A stretch of 64,000 nt of DNA from UMGS755 sp045602005 (GTDB lineage: Bacteria; Bacillota; Clostridia; UBA1381; UBA9506): the NCBI GenBank assembly GCA_045602005.1, contig JAZSAS010000010.1, positions 1 to 64,000 of the forward strand, written 5' to 3'. The first letter of the stretch is position 1, and each line of letters opens with the position of its first letter. Below the pieces are notes generated by a model, which was not told the origin of the DNA, did no database searches, and worked only from the letters and a program-made list of their open reading frames with translations. The position numbers were made by a program, and so were the translations under genes. Positions 15,864-25,345 of this stretch are shown here, piece after piece.

Positions 15864-18800
15864 ATGCACTTAAAGGGTCTGAAAATGCAGGGTTTTAAAT
15901 CCTTTGCCGATCCCATTGAGCTCACCTTCAGTGATGGCATCACAGCCATTGTGGGACCTAACGGAAGCGGAAAAAGCAATATCTCTGATGCTGTGCGTTG
16001 GGTTTTGGGCGAACAAAGCGCAAAAACGCTGCGGGGCAGCAAAATGGAGGATGTTATCTTCAACGGCACTCAAACCAGAAAAAGGCTTGGGTTTGCTGAG
16101 GTGACTCTGCTTTTGGATAACCATGACCATCACTTTCATGTTGATTTTGAAGAGATTGCCATAACCCGAAAGGTGTTTGCATCGGGTGAGAGCCAATACT
16201 TCATTAATGACGGTCCCTGCCGCCTGAAGGATATTCATGAAATTTTCATGGATACCGGTTTGGGACGTGACGGTTATTCTATGGTTGGTCAGGGCAAAAT
16301 TGATGAAATTCTGTCCACTAAATCGGAGGACCGTCGGGAAATTTTTGAGGAGGCTGCCGGCATCTCTAAATATCGTTACCGCAAAGAAGAGGCGGAGCGT
16401 CGCCTGAAGCACACCGATGAGAATCTGGATCGTGTGGCTGACATCATTGGAGAACTGCAGGTGCAGCTTGGTCCTTTGGAGCAACAGGCAGAGAAAGCAA
16501 AGAAATATTTAAATCTTCGGGACAAGCTGAAGATTTATGACGTGAATGCAGCATTGCGAGTGGTGGGACGTAGCCGCACACAGGCTGTTCTTCTGGATGA
16601 AAAACTAGGGGCGGCAGCAGAGCATTTGGCCCGTGTTCAGGCTGAGCTGTCTCAGGCTGAGGGCGCTCAGGAACAATGCTATAACCGGTTTGAGGAACTG
16701 GCAGCTGCTATGGGAGAGCAGGAAGCGGCATTAAAGACAACAGAAGAAAGTGTTATCATAAGCGAACGTGAAATTGAGGTTTTGAAAAACACCATTGAGG
16801 GAAATCTGCGGCTTTTGGAGCGTATCGAAAAGGAAACAGCTGATTTATCAGCAGGTAAACTGGCGTTGGAAGAGAATTTGCGAAGAGAACAAGTCAACCT
16901 GGAAGAATGCCAAACGGCTCTTTCTGCCATTTGCCAAGAAAAAGTAAAACTGACAGAGCAGCTTTCAGAATTTGATGAAGGTTCAGATAGCCAGAATGGC
17001 CAGATTGAGTCTTTAAAACAGGAAATCTCTGCAGCCTTTGAACGTGCCTCAGAAAGCAAAATTAAGCTTTCTAATCTATCTCTTTTGGAACAGAGCGTGG
17101 AGGATAAGCAGCGGGAGTTGAAACGTGCTTTATCAGAACGTGAAAAGGAATTAAAGGAACAACAGCAAAAGGGAGGTGCACTGGTTTCTGAACACGAACG
17201 TAAACATGAATTTCTGCAGAACCTAGAGCAGCAGCTTTCTGGGCTTAAAAACCGTGAGCAGGCGCTGCATGCAAAGCTAGAGGAGAAGAACGATTTCTTT
17301 AATCAATTGCAGCAGCAAATGAACCAGAAAAAAACACGGCTGCATCTTCTTTCTGAGATGGAGCAGAATTTTGAGGGTTATTATAAAAGTGTTAAGGAAA
17401 TAATGAAGCAGCATGAAAACGGCATGTTAACCCGTGTTGGAATTCATGGACCCGTTTCCAAGCTGATTTCTGTAGATAAGCCTTATGCAACGGCTATTAG
17501 TGCGGCTATCGGCGGTGCCCTGCAAAACATTGTGGTGGATACAGAAGAGGATGCGAAGGCGGCGATTCACTGTTTGAAACAGTTAAAGGCCGGCCGTGCT
17601 ACCTTCATGCCCATTTCTGCCGTGTCCGGCTCCCTTATGGATATCAGCAAGCTAAGGCAGGAGCCGGGTTTTGTCGGCATTGCCTCTGAGTTGACTGATT
17701 ATGACAGTCGATATGAGGGTGTTGTGAGAAATCTCCTTGGCAAAACGGCCGTGGTGGAGCATGTGGACCAGGCAATTGCCATTTCAAGAAAATATAAGCA
17801 AACCCTGCGAATTGTTACCTTAGAGGGCGAAATTTTTTACCCGGGCGGCTCTATGGCCGGCGGCTCTCAACAAAAAGGCAGCCAGCTTTTAGACCGTGAG
17901 CATGAAATGAAGGATTTAGAAAGTGCTCTTCTGCAGTTGGAGAAGCAGGCAAAGCAGCTGACGCAGGAACGCAAGGAACTGGAAACACAGTTTCTGGATT
18001 TGGCCCAGGAGCAGGACAAGGTTTCTAATGTATACCGTGAAAACAAGGAGGTTCTCTTGTTGCTTGCCCGTGACAGGGAACATCACAGTGTGCTTTTAGA
18101 ATCGCTGGCGTCTGCTATAGCGGAGTTACAGCGTGATATTGAAGCTGCAGCCTGTGAATCGGAGACGTTTGTTTCTCAGCGTCAGGCAGCGGCGGCTGAA
18201 CTGGCGGCGGCTGAGGCAGAAATTCAAAATAAGCGTGCTGAGGTGAATGCTTTAGAGGAAACCTTTGAGCAGTTTTCTGTGAAAAAGCAGCGCATCAGCG
18301 ACCAGATTTTAGAAAAGAGCTTTCAAGAAAGTGCCAAGGAGCAGGAGATAGTTCAGTGCCGTGAACGAATGGAAACCATTCGTCAGGAGCTCAGTCAGGC
18401 GGAAACGCACATTACCCTGCGTGGCACAGAAATGCAGGAAATTTTAACTTCAAATGAATCGCATCGTGGTGAAATTGCAGATAAAGAAGCTAAGAATCAA
18501 TGCTATACCCGTGCAATAAAAGAGATTAAAGAAAAAATAGAGGCCATTACCCAGGCACGTCAGGAAAGTGAGCAGCAGCTCAGGAATCTGCAGGGTGATG
18601 CCAAAGCCACCCGTGAAACAGTTTATGACCTGAAAACGGAGTATGACCGTTTGCAGACCCAGCGTGAAAAGCTGGAAACTGAGTCAGAGGCGGCGATTTC
18701 CCGCCTGTGGGATGATTATGAAATGACCTATTCTGAGGCAGAGACCATGCAGCAGGAGGAATTGGGCAGCGATGCTGAAATCAATAAGCAAATCGCTTCG

Positions 18801-19427
18801 CTGCGCAGCCGAATCAGGGAACTGGGCAACGTGAACGTGGATGCTATTGAAGAATTGCAGTCGGTGAGCCAACGTTATGAATTTCTGACTAACCAGCGGG
18901 ATGATTTACAAAAGGCCAAGGGTGATTTGATTCATATCATTGACGAGATGCAAACGGTTATGAAACGGCAGTTTAAAGAGCAGTTTGAAAAAATCAGACA
19001 GCACTTTAAAACAACATTCTCAGAATTGTTTGGCGGCGGAAGAGCCGACCTTGAGCTGGAGGATGAAGACAACATTTTAACTTGCGGCATCAGCATTAAT
19101 GTGCAACCGCCGGGAAAAAAACTGCAAAGCTTGTCGCTTCTTTCCGGTGGCGAACGTGCCCTTTCAGCTATCGCACTGCTGTTTGCTATTTTGCGCATTA
19201 AACCGACACCCTTCTGTTTTCTTGATGAAATCGAGGCGGCACTGGATGACAACAACGTTTATCGCTATGCTGACTTTATCAAGCGTTTTAGTCGCAGCAC
19301 TCAGTTTATTCTGGTTACACACCGTCGGGGCACCATGGAAAGTGCCGATGTGATTTATGGTGTTACCATGCAGGAAAAGGGTGTTTCTAAACTATTGCAG
19401 TTGAATCTGGACGAAATTGAAATGTAA
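15864..19427 (+). CDS. smc: chromosome segregation protein SMC
   Basis: SMC is the condensin ATPase that organises and segregates the chromosome with ScpA and ScpB. Walker A GPNGSGKSN is at 31-39. Long coiled coils follow (about 170-500 and 660-1010), interrupted by the hinge (about 515-640, GPVSKLISVDKPYATAISAA). The C-terminal ABC signature LSLLSGGERALSA and Walker B FCFLDEIEAALDD end the head. The length of 1187 aa is typical. ftsY, the usual downstream partner, does not follow; a TauE-type gene pair does. Confidence 0.97.
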   Translation: MHLKGLKMQGFKSFADPIELTFSDGITAIVGPNGSGKSNISDAVRWVLGEQSAKTLRGSKMEDVIFNGTQTRKRLGFAEVTLLLDNHDHHFHVDFEEIAITRKVFASGESQYFINDGPCRLKDIHEIFMDTGLGRDGYSMVGQGKIDEILSTKSEDRREIFEEAAGISKYRYRKEEAERRLKHTDENLDRVADIIGELQVQLGPLEQQAEKAKKYLNLRDKLKIYDVNAALRVVGRSRTQAVLLDEKLGAAAEHLARVQAELSQAEGAQEQCYNRFEELAAAMGEQEAALKTTEESVIISEREIEVLKNTIEGNLRLLERIEKETADLSAGKLALEENLRREQVNLEECQTALSAICQEKVKLTEQLSEFDEGSDSQNGQIESLKQEISAAFERASESKIKLSNLSLLEQSVEDKQRELKRALSEREKELKEQQQKGGALVSEHERKHEFLQNLEQQLSGLKNREQALHAKLEEKNDFFNQLQQQMNQKKTRLHLLSEMEQNFEGYYKSVKEIMKQHENGMLTRVGIHGPVSKLISVDKPYATAISAAIGGALQNIVVDTEEDAKAAIHCLKQLKAGRATFMPISAVSGSLMDISKLRQEPGFVGIASELTDYDSRYEGVVRNLLGKTAVVEHVDQAIAISRKYKQTLRIVTLEGEIFYPGGSMAGGSQQKGSQLLDREHEMKDLESALLQLEKQAKQLTQERKELETQFLDLAQEQDKVSNVYRENKEVLLLLARDREHHSVLLESLASAIAELQRDIEAAACESETFVSQRQAAAAELAAAEAEIQNKRAEVNALEETFEQFSVKKQRISDQILEKSFQESAKEQEIVQCRERMETIRQELSQAETHITLRGTEMQEILTSNESHRGEIADKEAKNQCYTRAIKEIKEKIEAITQARQESEQQLRNLQGDAKATRETVYDLKTEYDRLQTQREKLETESEAAISRLWDDYEMTYSEAETMQQEELGSDAEINKQIASLRSRIRELGNVNVDAIEELQSVSQRYEFLTNQRDDLQKAKGDLIHIIDEMQTVMKRQFKEQFEKIRQHFKTTFSELFGGGRADLELEDEDNILTCGISINVQPPGKKLQSLSLLSGGERALSAIALLFAILRIKPTPFCFLDEIEAALDDNNVYRYADFIKRFSRSTQFILVTHRRGTMESADVIYGVTMQEKGVSKLLQLNLDEIEM

Positions 19428-19481
19428 GTTTCGGTTTATTTTTCTTTCTTTGGCAAATACTATGCTCTGTAAGCACAATAC

Positions 19482-19504
19482 GCACCGGAGAATTTCTCCG
19501 GTGC
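19482..19504 (+). repeat. 10-bp perfect inverted repeat between smc and the TauE pair
   Basis: GCACCGGAGA and TCTCCGGTGC around a 3-base centre. There is no T-run after it, so it is not a classic terminator. It lies 13 bases before the next ATG and could affect translation start. Confidence 0.5.
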
Positions 19505-19517
19505 AGAACGGAGCAGT

Positions 19518-19892
19518 ATGATGAAACGTTTTTTCAAGAATCATTATGTAATATCTGCCGTGGGCGGACTGGTTGCCGGGTTTTTAAACGGTTTGTTCGG
19601 TAGCGGCGGCGGCACCGTTGTGGTGCCTTTTTTAGAGGAATTTTTAGATCAGAATGAGCACAAAGCCCATGCAACAGCCATTTTAATCATTCTTTGTTTT
19701 ACCATTATCAGTCTGTTTTTTTATGGTTATCGGAATCATCTGAATTATTCTTTGGCGCTGCAGGTATCTATTGGCGGTGTTGCAGGTGGATTTGCAGGGG
19801 CTAAATTATTAAAACGGCTATCGGGACCGGCAATTCGAAAAATTTTTGGTAGCTTTATGATTCTTGCTGCTGTGAGAATGGTGGTGGGCTGA
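19518..19892 (+). CDS. TauE/SafE-family permease, N-terminal half
   Basis: This 124-aa membrane protein matches one repeat of the TauE/SafE (DUF81) transporter family: GLVAGFLNGLFGSGGGTVVVP near the N-terminus and GGVAGGFAGAKLLKRLSG further on, with three to four hydrophobic segments. Usual members are about 250 aa with two such repeats in one chain. Here the second repeat is a separate ORF whose ATG overlaps this stop codon (TGATG). The two products probably assemble into one transporter. The substrate cannot be told; family members move sulfite, sulfoacetate or other small organic anions. The start is the ATG at 19518 (or 19521), after CGGAG. Confidence 0.85.
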   Translation: MMKRFFKNHYVISAVGGLVAGFLNGLFGSGGGTVVVPFLEEFLDQNEHKAHATAILIILCFTIISLFFYGYRNHLNYSLALQVSIGGVAGGFAGAKLLKRLSGPAIRKIFGSFMILAAVRMVVG

Positions 19893-20260
19893 TGATGGTT
19901 GCTGTGCTTGCCGGACTTTTATCCGGCGTGATTAGCGGCATGGGAATCGGCGGCGGAACAATTTTAATTCCGGCTCTTTCCATTTTTTTGCACGTAGGCC
20001 AGCATGAGGCTCAAGGTGTGAATCTTCTGTATTTTATTCCAACGGCGGCTATTTCTCTTTGGGTGCACATCAAAAATCGTTCTGTTAATTTTAAAATCGC
20101 CTGGCCGGTGATTTTGTTTGGTCTTTTGGGTGCCGTGGGCGGGGCTATTTTGGCCGGCATGATGAACGCCTCTTTGCTCAGGCGTTTGTTCGGCGTCTTT
20201 TTGCTTGCAATGGGTTTGTATGAAATTTTTAAAAAAGATAAAAAAACCAAGGAAAAATAG
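19892..20260 (+). CDS. TauE/SafE-family permease, C-terminal half
   Basis: The 122-aa product has its own family repeat motif (GLLSGVISGMGIGGGTILIPAL written in pieces: GLLSGVISG at 8-16, GMGIGGGTILIPAL at 16-29) and GLLGAVGGAILAG. It ends in a lysine-rich cytoplasmic tail. The start overlaps the previous stop by one base, so translation is coupled. Because both halves have full start signals and similar size, this looks like a stable two-gene arrangement rather than a recent frameshift. Confidence 0.83.
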   Translation: MMVAVLAGLLSGVISGMGIGGGTILIPALSIFLHVGQHEAQGVNLLYFIPTAAISLWVHIKNRSVNFKIAWPVILFGLLGAVGGAILAGMMNASLLRRLFGVFLLAMGLYEIFKKDKKTKEK

Positions 20261-20270
20261 CTTTTTTCTC

Positions 20271-20299
20271 TTTACCAAAACACAAAAATGTGATATGAT
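20271..20299 (+). promoter_or_regulatory. possible sigma-A promoter of dxs
   Basis: TTTACC (20271-20276), 17 bases, TATGAT (20294-20299), 82 bases before the dxs ATG. The -35 is poor. Confidence 0.45.
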
Positions 20300-20380
20300 A
20301 TATTAGTATGGTTTTATCATTGAATAGAACCAACCTTCGGCCTTTTTTGCCGGAGCATCACTGAATAAAGAGTGAAGATT

Positions 20381-22276
20381 ATGTATCGTATTTTAAATCG
20401 CATACAGAGCCCAGAGGATGTGAAAAAGCTGGATTTTCCGGAGCTTGCCAGTCTAGCTGCAGAGATTCGTGGCTATTTAATTCAATCCGTTGCCAAAACG
20501 GGTGGTCATCTTGCGTCTAATTTGGGTGTTGTTGAGTTGACCCTTGCCCTGTTTAAAACGCTAGATTTGCCTAATGACAGCATCGTTTGGGATGTGGGCC
20601 ATCAGACCTATGTGCACAAGCTTTTAACCGGACGTCGTGAGCAGTTTTCCAGCTTGCGAAAGTACGGGGGGCTTTCCGGCTTTCCTAAGAGCAGCGAAAG
20701 TATGTATGATGCATATAACACCGGTCATTCTTCCACCTCCATTTCGGCAGCGTTGGGCATGACCCGTGCTTCAGAACTTTTGGGAGAGTCGCGGCGAACA
20801 GTGGCTGTGATTGGTGACGGTGCCTTAACCGGCGGCATGGCTTTTGAGGCTTTGAATGATGCAGGAACCTATCAAAAGAACTTTATTGTGATTTTAAATG
20901 ATAATGAAATGTCCATTGCCAAAAATGTAGGCGGTTTGTCCCAGTACTTAACAAAGCTGAGAACCAGACCTTCTTATTCCCGGCTGAAAACCAATTTAGA
21001 GCATGGCTTTGGGAGTATTCCTGCCATAGGTCGGCCGATGGTTAAAGTGCTAAAACGCCTGAAAGATACGTTTCGGCACATTCTGTCACCCAGCACGGTG
21101 TTTGAAGACTTGGGTTTTACCTATCTGGGCCCTATTGACGGGCATAACTTGCCGTTTTTGTGTGATGTTATAGAAAATGCCAAAACCATTCAGGCACCGG
21201 TTTTGATACATATTAAAACCAAAAAAGGCAAGGGCTATAAATTTGCTGAGGACAAGCCAACGGCCTTTCACGGCATTGGTTCTTTTCAGATTGAAACAGG
21301 TGAGTGCGGCGGTGGCGGCGATTCTTATGCGGCTGTGTTCGGCCGATGTCTCACAGAGCTTGCCAATCGGGATAAACGCATTTGTGCTGTTGTGGCTGCC
21401 ATGCCTGATGGAACAGGCCTTTCCCGTTTTGCCGGAGAACATCCAGACAGGTTTTTTGATGTAGGCATAGCAGAGCAGCATGCCGTCACGTTTGCGGCCG
21501 GTCTTTCCAAGCGGGGGCTTAAACCGGTTGTGGCGGTGTATTCATCCTTTCTGCAGCGTGCCTATGACCAAGTGCTCCATGATGTTTGTTTACAAAATCT
21601 TAATCTGGTGCTGTGTGTTGACAGAGCCGGTCTTGTGGGGGAGGATGGCGAAACCCATCAGGGGATTTTCGACATGGCCTTTTTATCTCACATGCCCAAC
21701 ATGACAATACTCGCGCCGGCAAATTTTTTAGAATTTACAGAAATGCTCACCTATGCAACCCTTGTTCACAACGGGCCTGTTGCCATTCGTTATCCACGGG
21801 GGGGGAAGTGCCTGGCATATAACGGTGCACCCTTTGCATTTAAAAAGGCCGATGTGGTTCGTCAGGGGCAAGATGTTTGCATTTTGTCTGCAGGACATAT
21901 GCTAAGCACGGCGATGGCAGTTTCCAAGGCGCTGGCTCAGGAGGGAGTCTCTGCAACGGTTACCAATCTCAGAACCCTTCTGCCCTTAGATGATGCATAT
22001 ATTAAACAAGCATCAAACACACACCGCCTTTTGGTGACCCTGGAGGATGGTGTGGAGCATGGTGGCATCGGTGAACGGATTGTTTCCTGTTTGCAGGGCA
22101 GCGGCGCTCAGGTTCTTGTAAAGGCTCATAAAAACGCCATTGTGCCTCAGGGAAATTGTGAGCTGTTATATCAGCTGTGCGGATTGGATGCCGAAACCAT
22201 CAAACAGGAAATTTTACAACGATTGAGTCAGGAGAGGAAACATGCAGAAACCGGAACTGTTAGCACCTGCCGGTAG
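20381..22276 (+). CDS. dxs: 1-deoxy-D-xylulose-5-phosphate synthase
   Basis: Dxs joins pyruvate and glyceraldehyde 3-phosphate in the first step of the MEP isoprenoid pathway, using thiamine diphosphate. The TPP-binding motif GDGALTGGMAFEALNDA (about residues 146-162) and the transketolase pyrimidine and C-terminal domains (FDVGIAEQHAVTFAAGL and RYPRGG) are intact. The product is 631 aa, a normal length. The ATG at 20381 follows AAAGAGTG; a GTG at 20372 is the alternative. The 3' end overlaps the U32 gene by 35 bases. IspH, the last enzyme of the same pathway, is at 47043-49061. Confidence 0.96.
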   Translation: MYRILNRIQSPEDVKKLDFPELASLAAEIRGYLIQSVAKTGGHLASNLGVVELTLALFKTLDLPNDSIVWDVGHQTYVHKLLTGRREQFSSLRKYGGLSGFPKSSESMYDAYNTGHSSTSISAALGMTRASELLGESRRTVAVIGDGALTGGMAFEALNDAGTYQKNFIVILNDNEMSIAKNVGGLSQYLTKLRTRPSYSRLKTNLEHGFGSIPAIGRPMVKVLKRLKDTFRHILSPSTVFEDLGFTYLGPIDGHNLPFLCDVIENAKTIQAPVLIHIKTKKGKGYKFAEDKPTAFHGIGSFQIETGECGGGGDSYAAVFGRCLTELANRDKRICAVVAAMPDGTGLSRFAGEHPDRFFDVGIAEQHAVTFAAGLSKRGLKPVVAVYSSFLQRAYDQVLHDVCLQNLNLVLCVDRAGLVGEDGETHQGIFDMAFLSHMPNMTILAPANFLEFTEMLTYATLVHNGPVAIRYPRGGKCLAYNGAPFAFKKADVVRQGQDVCILSAGHMLSTAMAVSKALAQEGVSATVTNLRTLLPLDDAYIKQASNTHRLLVTLEDGVEHGGIGERIVSCLQGSGAQVLVKAHKNAIVPQGNCELLYQLCGLDAETIKQEILQRLSQERKHAETGTVSTCR

Positions 22277-23468
22277 TTTAGAGCGGCTGAAAACGGCAAT
22301 TGCCTTCGGTGCAGATGCTGTCTATGCCGGCGGCGAAGCCTTTTCAATGCGTACCGCTGCGAAAAACTTTTCGGCAGATGATTTAAAAAGAGCCAGAGAA
22401 TTGACGCTCTCTAAAGGCAAAAAACTGTATATTGCTGTGAACATTATTCCTCACAATGAGGATTTAGCAGAGCTTCCGGCCTACCTTTCAGAGCTTTCAG
22501 AGCTTGCGCCTGACGGTTTGATTGTGTCAGACTTGGGAGTGCTTTCCATGGCCAAGACATATGCACCGAAGATTCCGTTGCACATCAGTACCCAGGCCAA
22601 TAACACCAACAGCGAAACCTTTAAGGCTTGGCACCAATTAGGCGCCAGTCGTGTTGTGTGTGCCAGAGAGCTTTCCTTTGAGGAAATTGCAGAGATTCGC
22701 AGGGAAATTCCCAGCGACCTTGAAATTGAGGCTTTTGTCCATGGTGCAATGTGCATTTCTTATTCCGGACGCTGTTTGTTATCTAACTACATGGCGGGAC
22801 GGGATTCCAATCAGGGTAACTGTGCACATCCCTGCCGTTGGAACTATCACTTGGTGGAGGAACAACGACCCGGTGAATACTATCCTGTTTACGAAAATGA
22901 GCGTGGCACCTTTATTTTTAATTCCCGTGATTTATGTATGATTGAATATATCCCTCAGTTGGTGCAAAGCGGCATTAGTAGCTTCAAGCTGGAGGGAAGA
23001 GTGAAAACAGAATATTATGTTGCCACAGTGGTGAAGGTTTACCGCGAGGCACTAGACCGATATTTTGAAAATCCGGATACTTACACAACAGACCCTGTCT
23101 GGCTAGAGGAGCTTTCCAAAGTGAGCAACCGGCATTACACCACAGGGTTTTATCTGGGGAAACCGGACGAGTCAGCCCAGAACTATGCCACCAGTGCCTA
23201 TGTGAGAAACTATGATGTGGTGGCTGTGGTTATTGGCTATGACAGTGAAACGGGTGATGTGCTGCTAGAGCAGCGGAACCGCTTTTTCAGCGGTGACGAG
23301 CTGGAGGCGGTGATTCCTTTTTCGCCAACGTTGACTTTTTCGGCGAATTCTCTGCGGGATGCTGAAGGAAACCAGATTGACAGTGCACCCCATCCACAGC
23401 AGGTGCTGCGGCTTTCTATAGGCAGAGAATTGCCGGTTATGTCGCTGTTGAGAAAGAAAAGAGTTTAA
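22242..23468 (+). CDS. U32-family protein (TrhP/YrrO-like)
   Basis: Members of this peptidase U32 family include TrhP, which takes part in prephenate-dependent 5-hydroxyuridine formation in tRNA, and YrrN/YrrO of Bacillus. The N-terminus KPELLAPAGSLERLKTAIAFGADAVY is typical. Four cysteines likely to bind an Fe-S cluster are at 171, 178, 194 and 198 (AMCISYSGRCLL and NCAHPCRW). SFKLEGRVK and the C-terminal beta domain follow. The 408-aa length fits the longer TrhP form. The ATG at 22242, within the end of dxs, has GGAGAGG upstream. tRNA modification is a likely role but not proven here. Confidence 0.85.
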   Translation: MQKPELLAPAGSLERLKTAIAFGADAVYAGGEAFSMRTAAKNFSADDLKRARELTLSKGKKLYIAVNIIPHNEDLAELPAYLSELSELAPDGLIVSDLGVLSMAKTYAPKIPLHISTQANNTNSETFKAWHQLGASRVVCARELSFEEIAEIRREIPSDLEIEAFVHGAMCISYSGRCLLSNYMAGRDSNQGNCAHPCRWNYHLVEEQRPGEYYPVYENERGTFIFNSRDLCMIEYIPQLVQSGISSFKLEGRVKTEYYVATVVKVYREALDRYFENPDTYTTDPVWLEELSKVSNRHYTTGFYLGKPDESAQNYATSAYVRNYDVVAVVIGYDSETGDVLLEQRNRFFSGDELEAVIPFSPTLTFSANSLRDAEGNQIDSAPHPQQVLRLSIGRELPVMSLLRKKRV

Positions 23469-23481
23469 GGAGGATTTTACA

Positions 23482-24306
23482 GTGAGTCTATTTGGAGGCG
23501 GTTTTTCTAATCCCGGCAGGGGCATTAGCAAAGAAGAAGCTGCAAAACGCAACTATTTTGATATCATGGGAAGACATTTTTGGGATTTTATTATGCTCAA
23601 TCTGTTGTTTTTGTTGGTGAATATTCCGTGGATTGGTGCTTCTCTTTTTCTCGCCATTCCTTATTTAGTGAACATAGAAGAGGTTGTGACAGTGCTTGCA
23701 TCGGAACAAAATGTTCTGCTGCCGGTTTTGCCGTTTATTCCATTCATGTTTATGGGACCTTCTATTGCAGGACTGACATATGTGCTTAGAAACTGGTCTC
23801 GGCAGGAACATGCTTTTTTGGTATCTGATTTCTTTGAACATACCAAAAAGAATTGGAAACAGGGATTGGCCCTGAGCATTATTTCCACTGTTTTGACTTA
23901 TCTCTATCTAACAGCGGTGTTGTTCTACTTAAAGTCCGGCATGCCTTATTTTGTTGTTCTGCTTGTCGCTGCTGTGCTGGCAGTTATTACCCTTTCTGTA
24001 GGCTTTTATACCTATCCTATGGTTGTTACTTTTGATATGAAGCTCAAGGATATTATCAAAAATGCATTGATTCTTTCCTTGGCCAAGCTGCCGCAAAATG
24101 TTTTCTATTTGTTCATTATTGTTGGGGTTCATGCTCTGCTTCTGTGGTATGCTTTCCCCATATGGGTCATTTTAATGTGCCTGTTCCTTGTTGTCTGGAC
24201 GGGGTATACCATAAATTATTACGTGTGGCATGTTATGAACAAGCACATGATGTCACAGATTCCTGCAGAGGAACAGAAAGAAGCCGTTTTTGAGGACGTG
24301 AAATAG
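23482..24306 (+). CDS. DUF624/YesL-family membrane protein
   Basis: The 274-aa protein starts with a glycine-rich pattern (MSLFGGGFSNPGRGISKEEAAKRN in two pieces: LFGGGFSNPGRGIS and KEEAAKRNYF), common in DUF624 members of clostridia. It then has about six hydrophobic segments, including DFIMLNLLFLLVNIPWIG and the QNVFYLFIIVGVHALLLWY region. YesL in Bacillus sits with sugar genes; the function of the family is unknown. The GTG start at 23482 follows AAGGAGG with ideal spacing. The gene lies between the U32 gene and a HAD phosphatase, with only 11-13 bases on each side. Confidence 0.8.
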   Translation: MSLFGGGFSNPGRGISKEEAAKRNYFDIMGRHFWDFIMLNLLFLLVNIPWIGASLFLAIPYLVNIEEVVTVLASEQNVLLPVLPFIPFMFMGPSIAGLTYVLRNWSRQEHAFLVSDFFEHTKKNWKQGLALSIISTVLTYLYLTAVLFYLKSGMPYFVVLLVAAVLAVITLSVGFYTYPMVVTFDMKLKDIIKNALILSLAKLPQNVFYLFIIVGVHALLLWYAFPIWVILMCLFLVVWTGYTINYYVWHVMNKHMMSQIPAEEQKEAVFEDVK

Positions 24307-24317
24307 GAGGCAGTATC

Positions 24318-24986
24318 TTGATTAAAGCAGTTATTTTTGATTTAGATGGCACAATTTTATACACACTAATAGACTTGGCCAACGCCATGAATGCCATGCT
24401 GCGGGAATATGGCTATCCTGAGCAGCATGACCTTGATTGTCATCGCATGGCAATCGGCACCGGTGCACGGAATTATGTAAAGGGCTGTCTGCCTCAGGCA
24501 GTTCAGTCAAATGACGAACAGGTTGACCGCTGTCTTGCAACATATCGAAGGCTTTACAATGAAAATACCAGTGTTGAAACAAAGCCCTATGATGGCATTT
24601 CAGATGTGCTGGCATTTTTAACAGAGCAGAACATTTCCATTAATGTGTTGTCAAATAAGCCTGATGAACCCACAAAGGCATTGGTAGATTTGTGGTTTTC
24701 AGATTATGGCGTGGATTATGCTTTTGGCGAGCGTGTTGGTGTTCCCAGAAAGCCCGACCCCTTTGCACCGCTGGAGATTGCAGAAAAGTTGGGTCTTTCG
24801 CCTTCGGAAATGGCCTTTATTGGTGACAGCGATGTGGATATTACAACCGGGAAAAATGCCGGCATGGTGTCCATCGGCGTGCTGTGGGGATATCGCTCAC
24901 AGGACGTGCTGGAGGCAGCCGGAGCTGCACATCTGGCAAAAACACCCCAAGATTTAATCAATATCATCAAGGAATATAATCAATAA
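24318..24986 (+). CDS. HAD-family phosphatase (phosphoglycolate phosphatase-like)
   Basis: The HAD motifs are all visible: FDLDGTIL with Asp8 and Asp10, SNKPDEPTK with the motif II/III residues, and IGDSDVDITTGKNAG with the magnesium-binding aspartates. The helical cap between motifs I and II puts it with Gph/PGP-type enzymes, which clear 2-phosphoglycolate and similar phosphate esters. The real substrate is uncertain. The TTG start at 24318 follows AGGAGG. The product is 222 aa. Confidence 0.85.
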   Translation: MIKAVIFDLDGTILYTLIDLANAMNAMLREYGYPEQHDLDCHRMAIGTGARNYVKGCLPQAVQSNDEQVDRCLATYRRLYNENTSVETKPYDGISDVLAFLTEQNISINVLSNKPDEPTKALVDLWFSDYGVDYAFGERVGVPRKPDPFAPLEIAEKLGLSPSEMAFIGDSDVDITTGKNAGMVSIGVLWGYRSQDVLEAAGAAHLAKTPQDLINIIKEYNQ

Positions 24987-25036
24987 GTTTATTATTTTAC
25001 ATGTTAATACAATATCATGAAAAGGAGCTTTTTAGA

Positions 25037-25324
25037 ATGAAGATTTCAAAGGAAGAAGTTTTGCATGTTGCACTTCTGGCTCGGTTGAAGCTTTCTGACG
25101 AAGAGGCGGAAACCCTGTCTCGTGACATGGAAAGCATCATCGGTTTTGCCAATAAGCTCAATGAGCTTGACACAGAGGGTGTTGTGCCCACAGCTCATGC
25201 TATTCCCATGAGCAATGCTTTCAGAGAAGATGTTGTAAAGCCTTCTTACGACAGAGAGGCCATGCTTAAAAATGCCCCCTCAGCTGAAGACGGCGGTTAC
25301 ACAGTACCCAAGGTTGTTGAATAA
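25037..25324 (+). CDS. gatC: Asp/Glu-tRNA amidotransferase subunit C
   Basis: GatC is the small stabilising subunit of GatCAB, which converts Asp-tRNA-Asn and Glu-tRNA-Gln to the amidated forms. The 95-aa product shows the family pattern VLHVALLARLKLSDEE and ends ...YTVPKVVE. The ATG at 25037 has AAAGGAG upstream. gatA follows after 21 bases and gatB after that. Confidence 0.95.
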   Translation: MKISKEEVLHVALLARLKLSDEEAETLSRDMESIIGFANKLNELDTEGVVPTAHAIPMSNAFREDVVKPSYDREAMLKNAPSAEDGGYTVPKVVE

Positions 25325-25345
25325 GTACACTAAAGGAGTTTGATT

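Noticed and set aside
19518..20260. Sequencing error breaking one TauE gene
   Set aside because: Each half has its own start, family repeat and sensible ends, and the overlap is of the normal TGATG kind; not excluded but less likely.
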